Assembly: GCF_014646655.1 (NCBI RefSeq)
Contig: NZ_BMNR01000002.1
Coordinates: 709,942 to 773,941, forward strand
Source: Yeosuana aromativorans
GTDB taxonomy: Bacteria; Bacteroidota; Bacteroidia; Flavobacteriales; Flavobacteriaceae
Direction: 5' to 3'
Length of the DNA stretch: 64,000 bases
The translations under genes were made by a program, and so were the position numbers. Numbering within the stretch: position 1 is the stretch's first letter; every line of letters begins with the position of its first letter. The notes under the pieces are model-generated. The model saw nothing but the letters and a program-made list of their open reading frames with translations. It searched no databases and was not told the origin of the DNA. Below are positions 16,922-25,842 of this stretch, one piece after another.

Positions 16922-17677
16922 CTATTCCAACCAGGCCTTAAAATCCTTTACTCGCTCGCGTGCCACGATTACCTCATCATCATTATAGGTGTTTAACTTA
17001 ATTTGTAACCGGGAGTTGGTATAGCTAACCATATCCTTAATGGCATTGATGTTTACAAAAAACTTACGGCTAATGCGGAAAAACGTTTGGGGTTCCAAAT
17101 CATTTTCCAAAAGTTCCAAGGTGGTATCCAACAAATAACTACGCCCTTCATTTGTGTACAAATACGTGCCTTTGTTTTCGCTATAGAAACATTCAATGTC
17201 CTCAATATTAATGAGTTTTAAATGCTGCCCCACTTTTACCGAAAAGCGTTTTTTATAGTCTCTGTCAATGGGATTGACCAATAGTTTTTTTATGTCGTTA
17301 AAATCCAAGGTCACGGCTTGTTTTTGTGGCAAGCGTTCCTGATACTTTTTTATGGCTTTTGCCAGTTCATCGTCATCAATGGGTTTTAACAAATAGTCTA
17401 TACTGTTGAGCTTAAAGGCTTGCAGAGCATACTCATCATAGGCTGTGGTAAAAATAACGGCGCTTTTGATGTCGATGGCTTCAAATATTTCAAAGGATAA
17501 ACCGTCACTTAATTGGATGTCCAAAAAAATCAAATCGGGATGCGCATTGTTTTGAAACCATATAATGCTTTCCTCTACGGAATGCAACATGGTATTGGCT
17601 TCAATGCCCAAACTGCTCAACATGCGTTGCAACCTTCTAGCTGAGGGCTTTTCGTCTTCAATAATGATTGTGTTCAT
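16922..17677 (-). CDS. LytTR-family response regulator
   Basis: Two-component regulator of 251 residues. The receiver domain occupies about 1-120, with the phosphoacceptor Asp in DLIFLDIQLSDG and a conserved Lys in LLKPIDDDEL. The LytTR DNA-binding domain spans about 150-250 (IEDIECFYSENKGTYLYTNEGR, then FFRISRKFFVNINAI). The start at 17677 overlaps the upstream 2TM stop as ATGA, implying translational coupling; an ATG two codons earlier is possible. Its kinase is three genes upstream in the same operon. Confidence 0.92.
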   Translation of the reverse strand: MNTIIIEDEKPSARRLQRMLSSLGIEANTMLHSVEESIIWFQNNAHPDLIFLDIQLSDGLSFEIFEAIDIKSAVIFTTAYDEYALQAFKLNSIDYLLKPIDDDELAKAIKKYQERLPQKQAVTLDFNDIKKLLVNPIDRDYKKRFSVKVGQHLKLINIEDIECFYSENKGTYLYTNEGRSYLLDTTLELLENDLEPQTFFRISRKFFVNINAIKDMVSYTNSRLQIKLNTYNDDEVIVARERVKDFKAWLE

Positions 17678-18015
17678 TCCCATTTCTTTTTATCTTTTTC
17701 CATATACTCTTTGATCTTGCGTTGTTCCCAGTTTTTACCAAAAAGAAAATCGGGCCCAAAGACGCCTAGGAAATGAAAAAATAGCCCAATTCCCCAAAAA
17801 ATGGCCGTGGAGAATGTTCCGAAACTCCAAAAGTTGTCATTATTCCTACCGATTAAAAAAAGCAAAAATAAATTGACAATAACATACGATGCCAAATGCC
17901 AATAGAATCCAACAATCTTTTTTACTTTTTTTTGTGCTCTCAAATACGCATCTTCACGATGAAAATCGTTTTGAGATGTGTAATTTTCTTCTTTATCTGT
18001 TCTAAAACGTGTCAT
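17674..18015 (-). CDS. 2TM-domain protein
   Basis: 113 residues. The 2TM domain consists of two membrane helices (FYWHLASYVIVNLFLLFLIG and FSTAIFWGIGLFFHFLGVFG) preceded by the conserved YLRAQKKVKKIVGFY and followed by FGKNWEQRKIKEYM. Function of the domain is unknown. It lies between the histidine kinase and the LytTR regulator, so it may sense or modulate that pathway in the membrane. Confidence 0.88.
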   Translation of the reverse strand: MTRFRTDKEENYTSQNDFHREDAYLRAQKKVKKIVGFYWHLASYVIVNLFLLFLIGRNNDNFWSFGTFSTAIFWGIGLFFHFLGVFGPDFLFGKNWEQRKIKEYMEKDKKKWE

Positions 18016-18033
18016 AATTCTTAATTTTTAACA

Positions 18034-18339
18034 TTACTCCCAGTGCTGTTCTTCTTCCTCACGCATGAATTGTTCAATCTTACGTTGTTCCCAGTTTCCT
18101 CCAAAAATACCATTGTTTACATATACATGATAGGCATGAAAAGACAGGCCTACGCCCCAGCCTATTATAGGAAACCAAAACCAATGAAATCCCCAATAGG
18201 TGTTATAATTAATGAAAATCAAAAACGGAATAAATAAGCAATAGGTTATCAAGTGGTAATAAAACCCTTTTAATGCTTCTACGCGCTTACGGGCCCTGTT
18301 GTATTTTTCTTCCATATTGTTGTCTAGTTGTGGTCTCAT
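18034..18339 (-). CDS. 2TM-domain protein
   Basis: 101 residues with the same architecture as its neighbour: YNRARKRVEALKGFYYHL, helix one (CLFIPFLIFINYNTYWG), helix two (WFPIIGWGVGLSFHAYHVY) and GGNWEQRKIEQFMREEEE. It resembles the C-terminal domain of the kinase more than the next 2TM gene does (shared FLIFINY-TYWG), so these two copies are probably a recent duplication. An internal ATG at 18315 is an alternative start. Confidence 0.88.
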   Translation of the reverse strand: MRPQLDNNMEEKYNRARKRVEALKGFYYHLITYCLFIPFLIFINYNTYWGFHWFWFPIIGWGVGLSFHAYHVYVNNGIFGGNWEQRKIEQFMREEEEQHWE

Positions 18340-18351
18340 TTGTGTTTCTTT

Positions 18352-19698
18352 TTATTTCCAACGGGTATCTTGATCGTCTTCGCTTTTCATGAATTGTTTT
18401 ATTTTACGCTCTTCCCAATCACGTCCAAAAACGCCCTCACTTACATACACTTTAAAGGCGTTAATAACAAGGCCAATTCCCCAGCCTATCATAGGAAACC
18501 AAAACCATTGGAATCCCCAATAGGTTTTATAATTAATGAAAATTAAAAACGGAATAACTAAGCAATATGAGATAATACCGTAGTAAAACTCCTTGAGGTC
18601 GTCAATGTGTTTTCGCGCTCTTAAATAGCTACTATCTACTTTTGAATTTGATGTTTCAGTCATGATTGATATTTGTTTAGTTAGCATTGGTATTGCCACG
18701 GCAAAACGGCTTGCTTGTTGATTGATGTTTACTTTTTTATTGGTCAGCAGATGATAGCGCTGTTTGATGTTTTCCAGCCCTACGCCACTGCTCTTTTTTA
18801 CTATTTGTTTGGGTTGTAGATTGTTTTCAACTACCAAATACCCATCGTCCTCAAAAATTTTAATGTGCAAAGGATGGTTTGGCGTGACCATGTTATGCTT
18901 GACTGCATTTTCCAAAAGCAACTGCAAGGACAACGGCACCACTTTACTCTCAGGGTTTGTTGCCTTATCTGGTATTTCAAAAACAATACTGTCTTCAAAC
19001 CGCATTTTAAGCAAGGACATATAGGTTTTGGCAAATTCGAGTTCCTCATCAACGGTAACCAATTCCTTGTTTTTTTGTTCCAAAACGTAGCGGTACACTT
19101 TTGACAAGGAGGTTGTAAATTTTTGGGCATTCTCGGGGTTTTCCTCAATTAAGCTGGTCAACACATTCAAGCTATTGAACAGAAAATGCGGATCCAATTG
19201 GTTTTTTAAGGCATCAAACTTAGCACTGGCTGTACCAGCAATAACCTTTTGTTCCTTGATTCTGTTTTGCTGATATCTATTGTAAAAATAGACAACATGA
19301 AAAATGGCAACAATGGTCAAGGTAATCCACAAACCAAATTGATAATACCTTATCTTTTCATGCGAAATAAACTCAACAAAGGTTTTGCCATACAATAACA
19401 TGGCCGTTAAGGCTCTTAAGGCAAAAAGACCTATTAGCGTAATGATGGTTGAACCAAAAATACCAATAACAATTCTTTTAACCCTGTCTTTCCTGTTCCA
19501 TTTAAGCGTTTCTAAATAATCAAAGAAAAACATGTTGGAATACCCCAAAACAAAGGAATACAGCTGATAGAAAACAAAATCGATTAAAAACTCATTGACA
19601 GTTTTATAGTGAAACCCTCCTGAATATAAGTTGCCGACTATAAAAACCGAACACCCAATAATGAATGTTATGATGATATTTTTAACTGATTTTGTCAT
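18352..19698 (-). CDS. LytS-type sensor histidine kinase fused to a 2TM domain
   Basis: 448 residues. About four membrane helices fill residues 8-140. The His_kinase domain follows, with phosphoacceptor His171 in LDPHFLFNSLNVL and an ATPase region containing LLLENAVKHN and GVGLENIKQRY. The kinase part ends near residue 350 (AVAIPML), after which residues ~360-448 are a complete 2TM domain (ARKHIDDLKEFYYGI and FGRDWEERKIKQFM). It would phosphorylate the LytTR regulator three genes downstream. An internal ATG sits exactly at the domain junction, as if two genes had merged. Confidence 0.9.
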   Translation of the reverse strand: MTKSVKNIIITFIIGCSVFIVGNLYSGGFHYKTVNEFLIDFVFYQLYSFVLGYSNMFFFDYLETLKWNRKDRVKRIVIGIFGSTIITLIGLFALRALTAMLLYGKTFVEFISHEKIRYYQFGLWITLTIVAIFHVVYFYNRYQQNRIKEQKVIAGTASAKFDALKNQLDPHFLFNSLNVLTSLIEENPENAQKFTTSLSKVYRYVLEQKNKELVTVDEELEFAKTYMSLLKMRFEDSIVFEIPDKATNPESKVVPLSLQLLLENAVKHNMVTPNHPLHIKIFEDDGYLVVENNLQPKQIVKKSSGVGLENIKQRYHLLTNKKVNINQQASRFAVAIPMLTKQISIMTETSNSKVDSSYLRARKHIDDLKEFYYGIISYCLVIPFLIFINYKTYWGFQWFWFPMIGWGIGLVINAFKVYVSEGVFGRDWEERKIKQFMKSEDDQDTRWK

Positions 19699-19721
19699 AT
19701 ATAGGTTTTAAATTTTTAGAA

Positions 19722-20345
19722 CTACTTTCTACAGGCCTCTAACAGCATTCTTGTTCTGTCTTCACCCCAATTGGGAGAAAACGGCGTTTCAGGCTTAAAG
19801 TTAGCAAAAAGATCTAAAGCCCTTTCCAGTTCTGAACAAAATGGCGCTATGTCCTGGCCAAAATATTTGGCGCCACCAATACCCCATTCGGCCTTGCAAT
19901 ACACCACACGTGGATTGTTTGGCGCAATCTGTTCTGCTTGTGCGTAAATTGATGCTACTTTAGCTGACAAGGCTGGCCCATAAGTAGCTCCGTCAAAAGC
20001 TACCCATGCTGTGTACAACAAAGCTTGAAGCACTAAAATCTCTGGATTGTTTTTTGAAATGGCAGTGGCGTCGTTAATTAAGTCCTGCGCTTTTTTAAGT
20101 TGAGCGGTTAATTTGTCTTCGTCCTTTTCACCAAAACTATTCACGATATTAATTTGAGCAGCATAATATGGTGGCAGCCAATTGTCTGGTTCGGCATTGG
20201 CAATGCGCTCAAACATGTTGGAGGCTTCTACTGAGTTATTGTTTCCCCAAAGTTCAAAGGCTTTTTGCATGCCTTTTTCATAATTTGTTTGCGCGGTAAT
20301 TAAACCGGTTACGAGTGTTACTAAAATAATGGCTAATTTTTGCAT
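19722..20345 (-). CDS. Secreted TPR-like protein
   Basis: Start chosen at ATG 20343-20345, which opens a signal peptide (QKLAIILVTLVTGLITAQ); the longer frame only adds a leader. About 207 residues. The mature part is helical with TPR-like segments (KAFELWGNNNSVEASNMFERIANAEPDNW) and ends RTRMLLEACRK. The kinase gene starts 24 bp downstream on the same strand, so it may be the first gene of that signalling operon. Its role is unknown. Confidence 0.8.
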   Translation of the reverse strand: MQKLAIILVTLVTGLITAQTNYEKGMQKAFELWGNNNSVEASNMFERIANAEPDNWLPPYYAAQINIVNSFGEKDEDKLTAQLKKAQDLINDATAISKNNPEILVLQALLYTAWVAFDGATYGPALSAKVASIYAQAEQIAPNNPRVVYCKAEWGIGGAKYFGQDIAPFCSELERALDLFANFKPETPFSPNWGEDRTRMLLEACRK

Positions 20346-20460
20346 AGTGGTTGTTTTTAAATTACACAGCAAATATGCAACAGATTATTTCTAAACGGAA
20401 AATAGTTTAACCGAATCGTCATTTTATTAGGATGAGATGTGATTGCATAGGTGAGAATGC

Positions 20461-20501
20461 AAAAAACCACTTTAAAATCAAACATGAATCTTAAAGTGGT
20501 T
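20461..20501 (-). terminator. Intrinsic terminator after the TonB gene
   Basis: On the minus strand AACCACTTTAA pairs with TTAAAGTGGTT (11-bp arms at 20465-20475 and 20491-20501) and runs into TTTTTT. It lies about 65 bp after the TonB stop. Confidence 0.8.
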
Positions 20502-20565
20502 TCAACAAACGTGTTTTGTCATGGACACTAAAATCAATCCAAGTAAAACAATTTATATAACTATT

Positions 20566-21291
20566 TTAACTAGCCATAAATTTAAAGACAATAGGAACAC
20601 TATAAGGTACTTTTACGGCTTTACCCCGTTGTTTGCCTGGCGTCATTTTTGGCAACAAACTAATAATGCGTTCTGCTTCTTTTTCCAAGACTTTATCAGG
20701 ACCTCTTGATCTGATATTGGTAACATATCCTTTTGAGTCAATCATAAAAATCACAAATACTTTTCCTTGTATTCCAAGGTCCAAAGCAGCATCTGGATAA
20801 TTGAAATTCTTGGTGACATGCTCTTCCATTTTTTCTTGGAAACAAGCGCGCCTTTGACTTTTAGCTACATGCTCGCAACCTGGAAAAACAGGGATGTCCT
20901 CAATAACTGAAAACGGAACTTCAACATCCTCTTCCACATCCTCTACAGCAACATCAGCAACATCAACTGGTTCAGCAATTTTATCGTTTTGGTCTGTTTC
21001 AGTACTTTCTATTACGGTCTCCTCTATTTCAACAACATCTTCTACTACCTGTATAGATTCTTGTATGGCCACGGGTGGTGGCGGTGGTGGAGGTGTGTTG
21101 ACATTTACTATGGGAATATCTTCCTCTATTTCGGCATCCATGCTCACGATATCTTGATTCACTTCAGATTTATCATAGGTTTTATATTCCAATAATTGCC
21201 AAGTAATAAATAGCATGATATTAAGTCCTATGGCAAAATAAAGACTGCTATTACGTCCGATTTCCATTTCTGGATTTTTCTTTGCTTCCAT
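20566..21291 (-). CDS. TonB energy-transducer protein
   Basis: 241 residues: a short cytoplasmic head, one membrane helix at about 15-33 (LYFAIGLNIMLFITWQLLEY), a proline- and acid-rich periplasmic spacer (PPPPPPP followed by many Glu/Val repeats), and a C-terminal TonB domain (FPGCEHV, DLGIQGKVFVIFMIDSKGYVTNI, MTPGKQRGKAVKVPYSVPIVFKF). The CE.....R..CF motif before the domain is typical of Bacteroidota TonB proteins. It would energise outer-membrane receptors such as the one encoded immediately upstream. Confidence 0.92.
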   Translation of the reverse strand: MEAKKNPEMEIGRNSSLYFAIGLNIMLFITWQLLEYKTYDKSEVNQDIVSMDAEIEEDIPIVNVNTPPPPPPPVAIQESIQVVEDVVEIEETVIESTETDQNDKIAEPVDVADVAVEDVEEDVEVPFSVIEDIPVFPGCEHVAKSQRRACFQEKMEEHVTKNFNYPDAALDLGIQGKVFVIFMIDSKGYVTNIRSRGPDKVLEKEAERIISLLPKMTPGKQRGKAVKVPYSVPIVFKFMAS

Positions 21292-21344
21292 GACTAAAAA
21301 CTATTGAGTTAATAGCATAAATTTAGACTAAAAAAAACCTAAAA

Positions 21345-21364
21345 AATATGATAAATGTCATGCG
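21345..21364. promoter_or_regulatory. CRP/FNR-like near-palindrome upstream of tonB
   Basis: AATATGA-TAAATG-TCATGCG shares its first ten bases and its GTCAT core with the perfect palindrome at 1111-1130. Another AATATGATAA half-site lies 25-30 bp to the right. It is 54 bp upstream of the TonB start. Function is inferred. Confidence 0.35.
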
Positions 21365-21445
21365 AAAACCCCTAATTTGAGAATATGATAATTAGCGGTT
21401 TTTAAAAATCTGATGAAATTATGATATACTCAAAAAACGATGTAT

Positions 21446-23599
21446 TTATAAATTATCCAATTGATTGCTTTTCTTGTCTTCACTAATAGTCCAGAAAAAG
21501 CCGACAAAAAAGAACTGATCAGCAGCTGGCTGTAAAGTTCGTCTATCAAAATTACCATTCATGTTTGGCGTGTTGGCGTATTGATAACCGTTTATATTTT
21601 TGAACCCTAACACATTATTAACGGATGCATACAGTATTTTTTGAGGACTTATCAGGTATGCCCAATTGAGACTTAGGTTGTTGTATGATTTTGTCTTTTC
21701 GTTAAGAAATCCTGATGTGTTTGGGTTGGTGTAAGTCCTGCCAGAAGCAAAGGCATAGCTAAACCCAACCTGGCTTCTCCAATCATTAATCCAGTATTTA
21801 CCAACCAAAGACAGGTTATGGGTATTGGCAAAATTGGGTTGTGCCTTACTTGGATAATTTCTATAATCCCGTTTGGTATCCAAAAACGAATAGCTAACCC
21901 AATAATCAATATTTTTTAGGCTTTTGCTATCTCTCCAAAAGAAATCAATCCCTTTTGCAAATCCGTAACCATCATTATTGAATGTACTATCAAAACTGGC
22001 GTAATCCGTATCATATTTCACTAAATTGTTGTAATCCTTAAAATAGGCTTCTGCCCTAAAAATCTTGCGATCTGCATTGTACTGATAGTTTAAAATATAA
22101 TGTGATGTGTTTTGGGCCTTTAAATCTTGGTCAAACTTTAAAATATAACTGGATGGATTTTGATAAAAACGACCATAGGCTAATGACAGCTGACTTTTGT
22201 TGGAGGTTTTGTAAGCTACAGACAGTCTGGGAGCCAATGTAAATTCCTTAAACAAGGCACTATATTCAGAACGCATGCCCGTTTTAAATGCCAATTTTTT
22301 GGATAAGAATATATCTGCTTCCACAAATGCGGCTACTATATTGTCTTGATACCCATATTCTGTATTATTTGTTTGAAAATCAGAAAACCCTTCATTAAAA
22401 TCTGACGCTAAATATTCAGCTCCAACATACAGTTTAAACCGATTGCTAAACCGCTTTTTAAATTTCAGTTTCGCATGGATATCATTTTCAGTATCATCTA
22501 CAAGCATATCCGTGAAATTTAAGGTGTTATTGCCATGTGTATAGCTCAAGCCCCCAAACACGCTCCAAGTATCGCTTAAATCGCCTTGATATGAGCCGTT
22601 AAAATACAGGTTATTATTTTTCAATTTGAAATGCGATCCCTCAGGTTCGTTAATGTCTTCTTGTGTCAATTCAAAATTTGTGGCATCAAAAGCCGCATAT
22701 AATTTTAATAGTCCGGAATCAAACTTTTTTCTAAATACGGATTCACCCGAAGCCGTTTCATACGGTTTTTTCCATTGGTTCCTGCTAGGGAAAATCTCGT
22801 TATAAGGTGCCAAATTGATATAGGATGCATTGACACTCAACGAACTGGTTTCCCATTTTTGGGTATTCCCTAGTGTTGCCCCTAAGCTCATGATACCGAT
22901 ATCTGTTTTGTCCTGATCGGGTTCATCAATAGTGTTTAACAACAGCACACTAGACAAAGCTTGACCAAATTCAGCCGAATAACCACCTGTTGAAAACGTA
23001 ATGCCATCAAACAAAAAGGGCGAATAACGGCCACGTGTGGGTGTATTATTAGTGGTTGGCGTGTAGGGCGTGAACACCCGAATACCATCAATGAATATCT
23101 GGGTTTCCTCGGCCTCGCCACCACGGACAAACAAACGGCCATCCTCAGCAACTGTTGTGGTTCCGGGCAAAGTTTGCAAAGCACCAACAAAATCACCCAA
23201 GGCACTGGCAGTGGTTACCACATCCAAAGGTTTTAACACATTGACTTTGCTGTTATCTCCCGCTTGAAATGTTCCGGCAGACAATACAACAGCATCCAAG
23301 GCATTGACATCTTCGCGAAGTTTAATAGTGAGGTTTTTCATATAAGATACATCACCCACCATTGTAAATGTTTCAAATGAAATATATGACACTCGCAATG
23401 TTTGTGTACCCGTTTCTGATGTTTTAAAAGAAAACTGGCCATTCTCATCGGTTGTGCCACCATCATACGTTCCTTCTAAAAAAACATTGGCACCAACCAA
23501 TGGTTCATTATTAGTGTTTAAAACTGTGCCATTGATAATCTGTTGCGCACTTAAATGTAAACTTGTTAAAATAAGAAAAATGATAATAGCTTTTTGCAT
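21446..23599 (-). CDS. TonB-dependent outer-membrane receptor
   Basis: About 717 residues from ATG 23597-23599, chosen because it begins a signal peptide (KAIIIFLILTSLHLSAQ). A carboxypeptidase-like domain (INGTVLNTNNEPLVGANVFL) is followed by a plug (LQTLPGTTTVAEDGRLFVRGGEAEETQIFIDG) and a beta-barrel. The plug-LFVRGGEAEETQIFIDG form is found in several uncharacterised flavobacterial receptors. It lies upstream of and on the same strand as the TonB gene (about 150 bp apart). The ligand is unknown. Confidence 0.92.
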   Translation of the reverse strand: MQKAIIIFLILTSLHLSAQQIINGTVLNTNNEPLVGANVFLEGTYDGGTTDENGQFSFKTSETGTQTLRVSYISFETFTMVGDVSYMKNLTIKLREDVNALDAVVLSAGTFQAGDNSKVNVLKPLDVVTTASALGDFVGALQTLPGTTTVAEDGRLFVRGGEAEETQIFIDGIRVFTPYTPTTNNTPTRGRYSPFLFDGITFSTGGYSAEFGQALSSVLLLNTIDEPDQDKTDIGIMSLGATLGNTQKWETSSLSVNASYINLAPYNEIFPSRNQWKKPYETASGESVFRKKFDSGLLKLYAAFDATNFELTQEDINEPEGSHFKLKNNNLYFNGSYQGDLSDTWSVFGGLSYTHGNNTLNFTDMLVDDTENDIHAKLKFKKRFSNRFKLYVGAEYLASDFNEGFSDFQTNNTEYGYQDNIVAAFVEADIFLSKKLAFKTGMRSEYSALFKEFTLAPRLSVAYKTSNKSQLSLAYGRFYQNPSSYILKFDQDLKAQNTSHYILNYQYNADRKIFRAEAYFKDYNNLVKYDTDYASFDSTFNNDGYGFAKGIDFFWRDSKSLKNIDYWVSYSFLDTKRDYRNYPSKAQPNFANTHNLSLVGKYWINDWRSQVGFSYAFASGRTYTNPNTSGFLNEKTKSYNNLSLNWAYLISPQKILYASVNNVLGFKNINGYQYANTPNMNGNFDRRTLQPAADQFFFVGFFWTISEDKKSNQLDNL

Positions 23600-24122
23600 G
23601 ATTTGATTTTTTCTAATGTATTGATGGGACAAATTTGAGAAAGTAATGGGCTTATAAAAATTCTAAAGAACCCAACTGTAAAAAATACAGGATGAATTGA
23701 ATATTTATATTGAAAGACCATCTAAAAGAATTGATTTAAATGCATTCCATTTCAAAAAAAATATTAAAAACAATACTTTAAAAACCATTTAAATCTGTTT
23801 GATTTATAAATTAAAGCCAACTGATTTTAACTATTAATTTTTTTATATATTCGCTTAAAACAAATTGAAAAAAGCATTTAGTTTTCATAAAATACCTGTC
23901 ATAGATTTTAATTATACCTTATATTTATATAATTAATAATCAGTATTTTTAAAGGATTAACTAAATAAAAGGTTTAAACAAAAATATGATAACTAATTTT
24001 TATAACATATAGAAGTTTTCATTGAATAAAAATCAAATAATCCATTTCATTTGAATAAATAGTACCTCCTTTTGTAACGTTTTAAATCATTAAGCTACTT
24101 ACCTATTAACCAACAAATCAAT
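23600..24122. other. AT-rich intergenic region without a recognisable gene
   Basis: About 520 bp between two divergent genes, very AT-rich with long A and T tracts. I see no convincing ORF or RNA gene. It presumably contains the promoters of the receptor gene and of the ECF sigma gene; the TATATTCG at about 23847 resembles a TAnnTTTG box with one change. Confidence 0.5.
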
Positions 24123-24617
24123 TTGGAAAAAGAACTAGAACATAGTTTTGTGGAATTGCTTGAAAAGCATCAAAATATTGTGCACAAGGTATGCCGTTTG
24201 TATACCAATAATTATGATGCCCATAATGATTTGTTTCAGGAAATAACCATTCAATTATGGAAGGCTTATCCTAAATTTAGAGGTGACGCCAAATTTAGTA
24301 CATGGATGTACAGGGTGGGATTAAATACCGCTATTACACTTTTCAGAAAATCTAAACGGCGTATTAACACCCAAGATTTTGATGGTGTTGAATTCAGAAT
24401 GAAAGCTGAAGATTATGATGATACTGAGGAGCAACAACTAAAAACATTGTACAAAGCTGTGCACGAATTAAATGATATTGAAAAGGCTCTTGTGTTTTTG
24501 TATTTAGAAGACAAAGATTACAAGGAAATAAGTGAAACATTGGGTATAAGTGAGGTTAATGCACGCGTGAAAATGAACCGGATAAAAACCAAGCTTAAAA
24601 CCATACTAAATCCGTAA
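24123..24617 (+). CDS. ECF-type sigma factor with TTG start
   Basis: 164 residues. Sigma2 (NDLFQEITIQLWKAYPKF, then FSTWMYRVGLNTAITLFRKSKRR) and sigma4 (LEDKDYKEISETLGISEVNARVKMNRIKTKL) are clear. The frame has no ATG between the preceding stop (24075) and the conserved N-terminus EKELEHSFVELLEKHQNIVHKVCRLYTN, so TTG at 24123 is the likely start. The membrane-protein gene begins 4 bp after the stop and is likely co-transcribed, perhaps acting as the regulator of this factor. Confidence 0.9.
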   Translation: MEKELEHSFVELLEKHQNIVHKVCRLYTNNYDAHNDLFQEITIQLWKAYPKFRGDAKFSTWMYRVGLNTAITLFRKSKRRINTQDFDGVEFRMKAEDYDDTEEQQLKTLYKAVHELNDIEKALVFLYLEDKDYKEISETLGISEVNARVKMNRIKTKLKTILNP

Positions 24618-24621
24618 CCTT

Positions 24622-25257
24622 ATGGATGAATTAGAATTATTAAAGAAAGATTGGAATAAAAAGGACAGTGACTTTAAAAAACTGTCTTCCGCAGATCTTT
24701 ATGCTATGTTGCAAAAAAAATCGTCTTCAATAGTCAAGACCCTATTTTATATAAGCATAGCGGAGCTTCTGTTTTGGATAGTCATAAACTCAATCCCCTA
24801 TTTTTCATCAGATAGTTATCGGGAACGCCTTGAGGCTATTTACAACAACGAACACATCATCACAGCGCTTACCATTTTTAGCTACGCCGTGATCTTACTT
24901 TTTATTTATCTGCTTTTCAAATCCTATAAAGCCATATCGGTTACAGATAGCGCCAAGAAATTAATGGAAAGTATCTTAAACACACGAAAGGTCATTAAGT
25001 ACTATGTTATTTACAACTTAATCATGGCCTTTGTATCCATGGTAGTGGGCATGTATTTAACCATTATACATGATCCTAAATTATCACATGTAATTGAAAC
25101 CTTTAGCAACAAACAACTAATCGCTTTTATTGGAATCATAGCATTGGCCATTGTTGTATTTGTTGTTATAATCTGGCTGTTTTACAAGCTTCTTTACGGA
25201 CTATTACTGAAACGTCTCAACCAAAATTACAAAGAGTTAAAAAAGTTAGAAGTTTAA
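24622..25257 (+). CDS. Membrane protein paired with ECF sigma factor
   Basis: 211 residues. A charged N-terminal helix (DELELLKKDWNKKDSDFKKLSSADLYAMLQKKSSS) is followed by four hydrophobic helices, at about 40-58, 80-102, 130-150 and 165-190. Families with this head and four helices are regularly found directly after this class of flavobacterial sigma factor, so it may be an unconventional anti-sigma factor; that role is inferred from position. The 3' end overlaps the convergent pseudouridine synthase by 12 bp. Confidence 0.75.
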   Translation: MDELELLKKDWNKKDSDFKKLSSADLYAMLQKKSSSIVKTLFYISIAELLFWIVINSIPYFSSDSYRERLEAIYNNEHIITALTIFSYAVILLFIYLLFKSYKAISVTDSAKKLMESILNTRKVIKYYVIYNLIMAFVSMVVGMYLTIIHDPKLSHVIETFSNKQLIAFIGIIALAIVVFVVIIWLFYKLLYGLLLKRLNQNYKELKKLEV

Positions 25258-25842
25258 ATCAAAGGCATTTACTTCTATAACGTCTCCTGTGTTCATGCTG
25301 TCAAGATTGATGGCACCTACCCTAACCCTAACCAATCTTAGGGTTGGAAATCCAACTGCAGACGTCATCTTGCGTACTTGACGGAACTTGCCTTCATTGA
25401 GTGTTATGGATACCCAAGACGTTGGTCCGTGCCTGCTATCGCGGATTTTCTTAGAACGCTCTGGAAGACAAGGCTCTTTATCCAATTTAAAGACCCGGCA
25501 AGGCTTGGTCATGTATTTTTTCCCTTCAAAACCAATTTCAACACCTGTTTTGAGTGTTGCAATGGCATCTTCTGTGATATCACCGTTTACCTGTGCATAA
25601 TATTCCTTGTCCACTTTTTGACTATTGACAAAATCACTCATTTTGCCATCGGTTGTGATGAGCAATAAACCTTCCGATTTTTCATCCAGCCTTCCAATAG
25701 CCATGGAGCCTTCCGGAAAATCATATAAATCCCCTAAAAAACGCTTCTTGTGCTGTTGCTTGGAATTACTGTAAAACTGACTCAAATACCCATACGGTTT
25801 ATAGATAATAAAATGCCTATGTGCTTGCTCAAATACTTCCAT
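25246..25842 (-). CDS. Pseudouridine synthase, RsuA/RluE group
   Basis: 198 residues and no S4 domain, as in RluE. The catalytic block is GRLDEKSEGLLLITTDGKMSD (Asp in RLD), followed by KEYYAQVNGDI and EGKFRQVRKMTSAVGFPTLRLVRVRVG. It would isomerise a uridine in rRNA; E. coli RluE acts on U2457 of 23S rRNA, and the exact target here is unverified. It overlaps the topB gene (its start lies within the last codons of topB) so they form one transcript. Confidence 0.9.
   Translation of the reverse strand: MEVFEQAHRHFIIYKPYGYLSQFYSNSKQQHKKRFLGDLYDFPEGSMAIGRLDEKSEGLLLITTDGKMSDFVNSQKVDKEYYAQVNGDITEDAIATLKTGVEIGFEGKKYMTKPCRVFKLDKEPCLPERSKKIRDSRHGPTSWVSITLNEGKFRQVRKMTSAVGFPTLRLVRVRVGAINLDSMNTGDVIEVNAFDLNF

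Noticed and set aside
20894-21157. Ser/Thr- and Gly-rich ORF on the plus strand
   Set aside because: It mirrors the acidic, proline-rich spacer of TonB and is a composition artefact.
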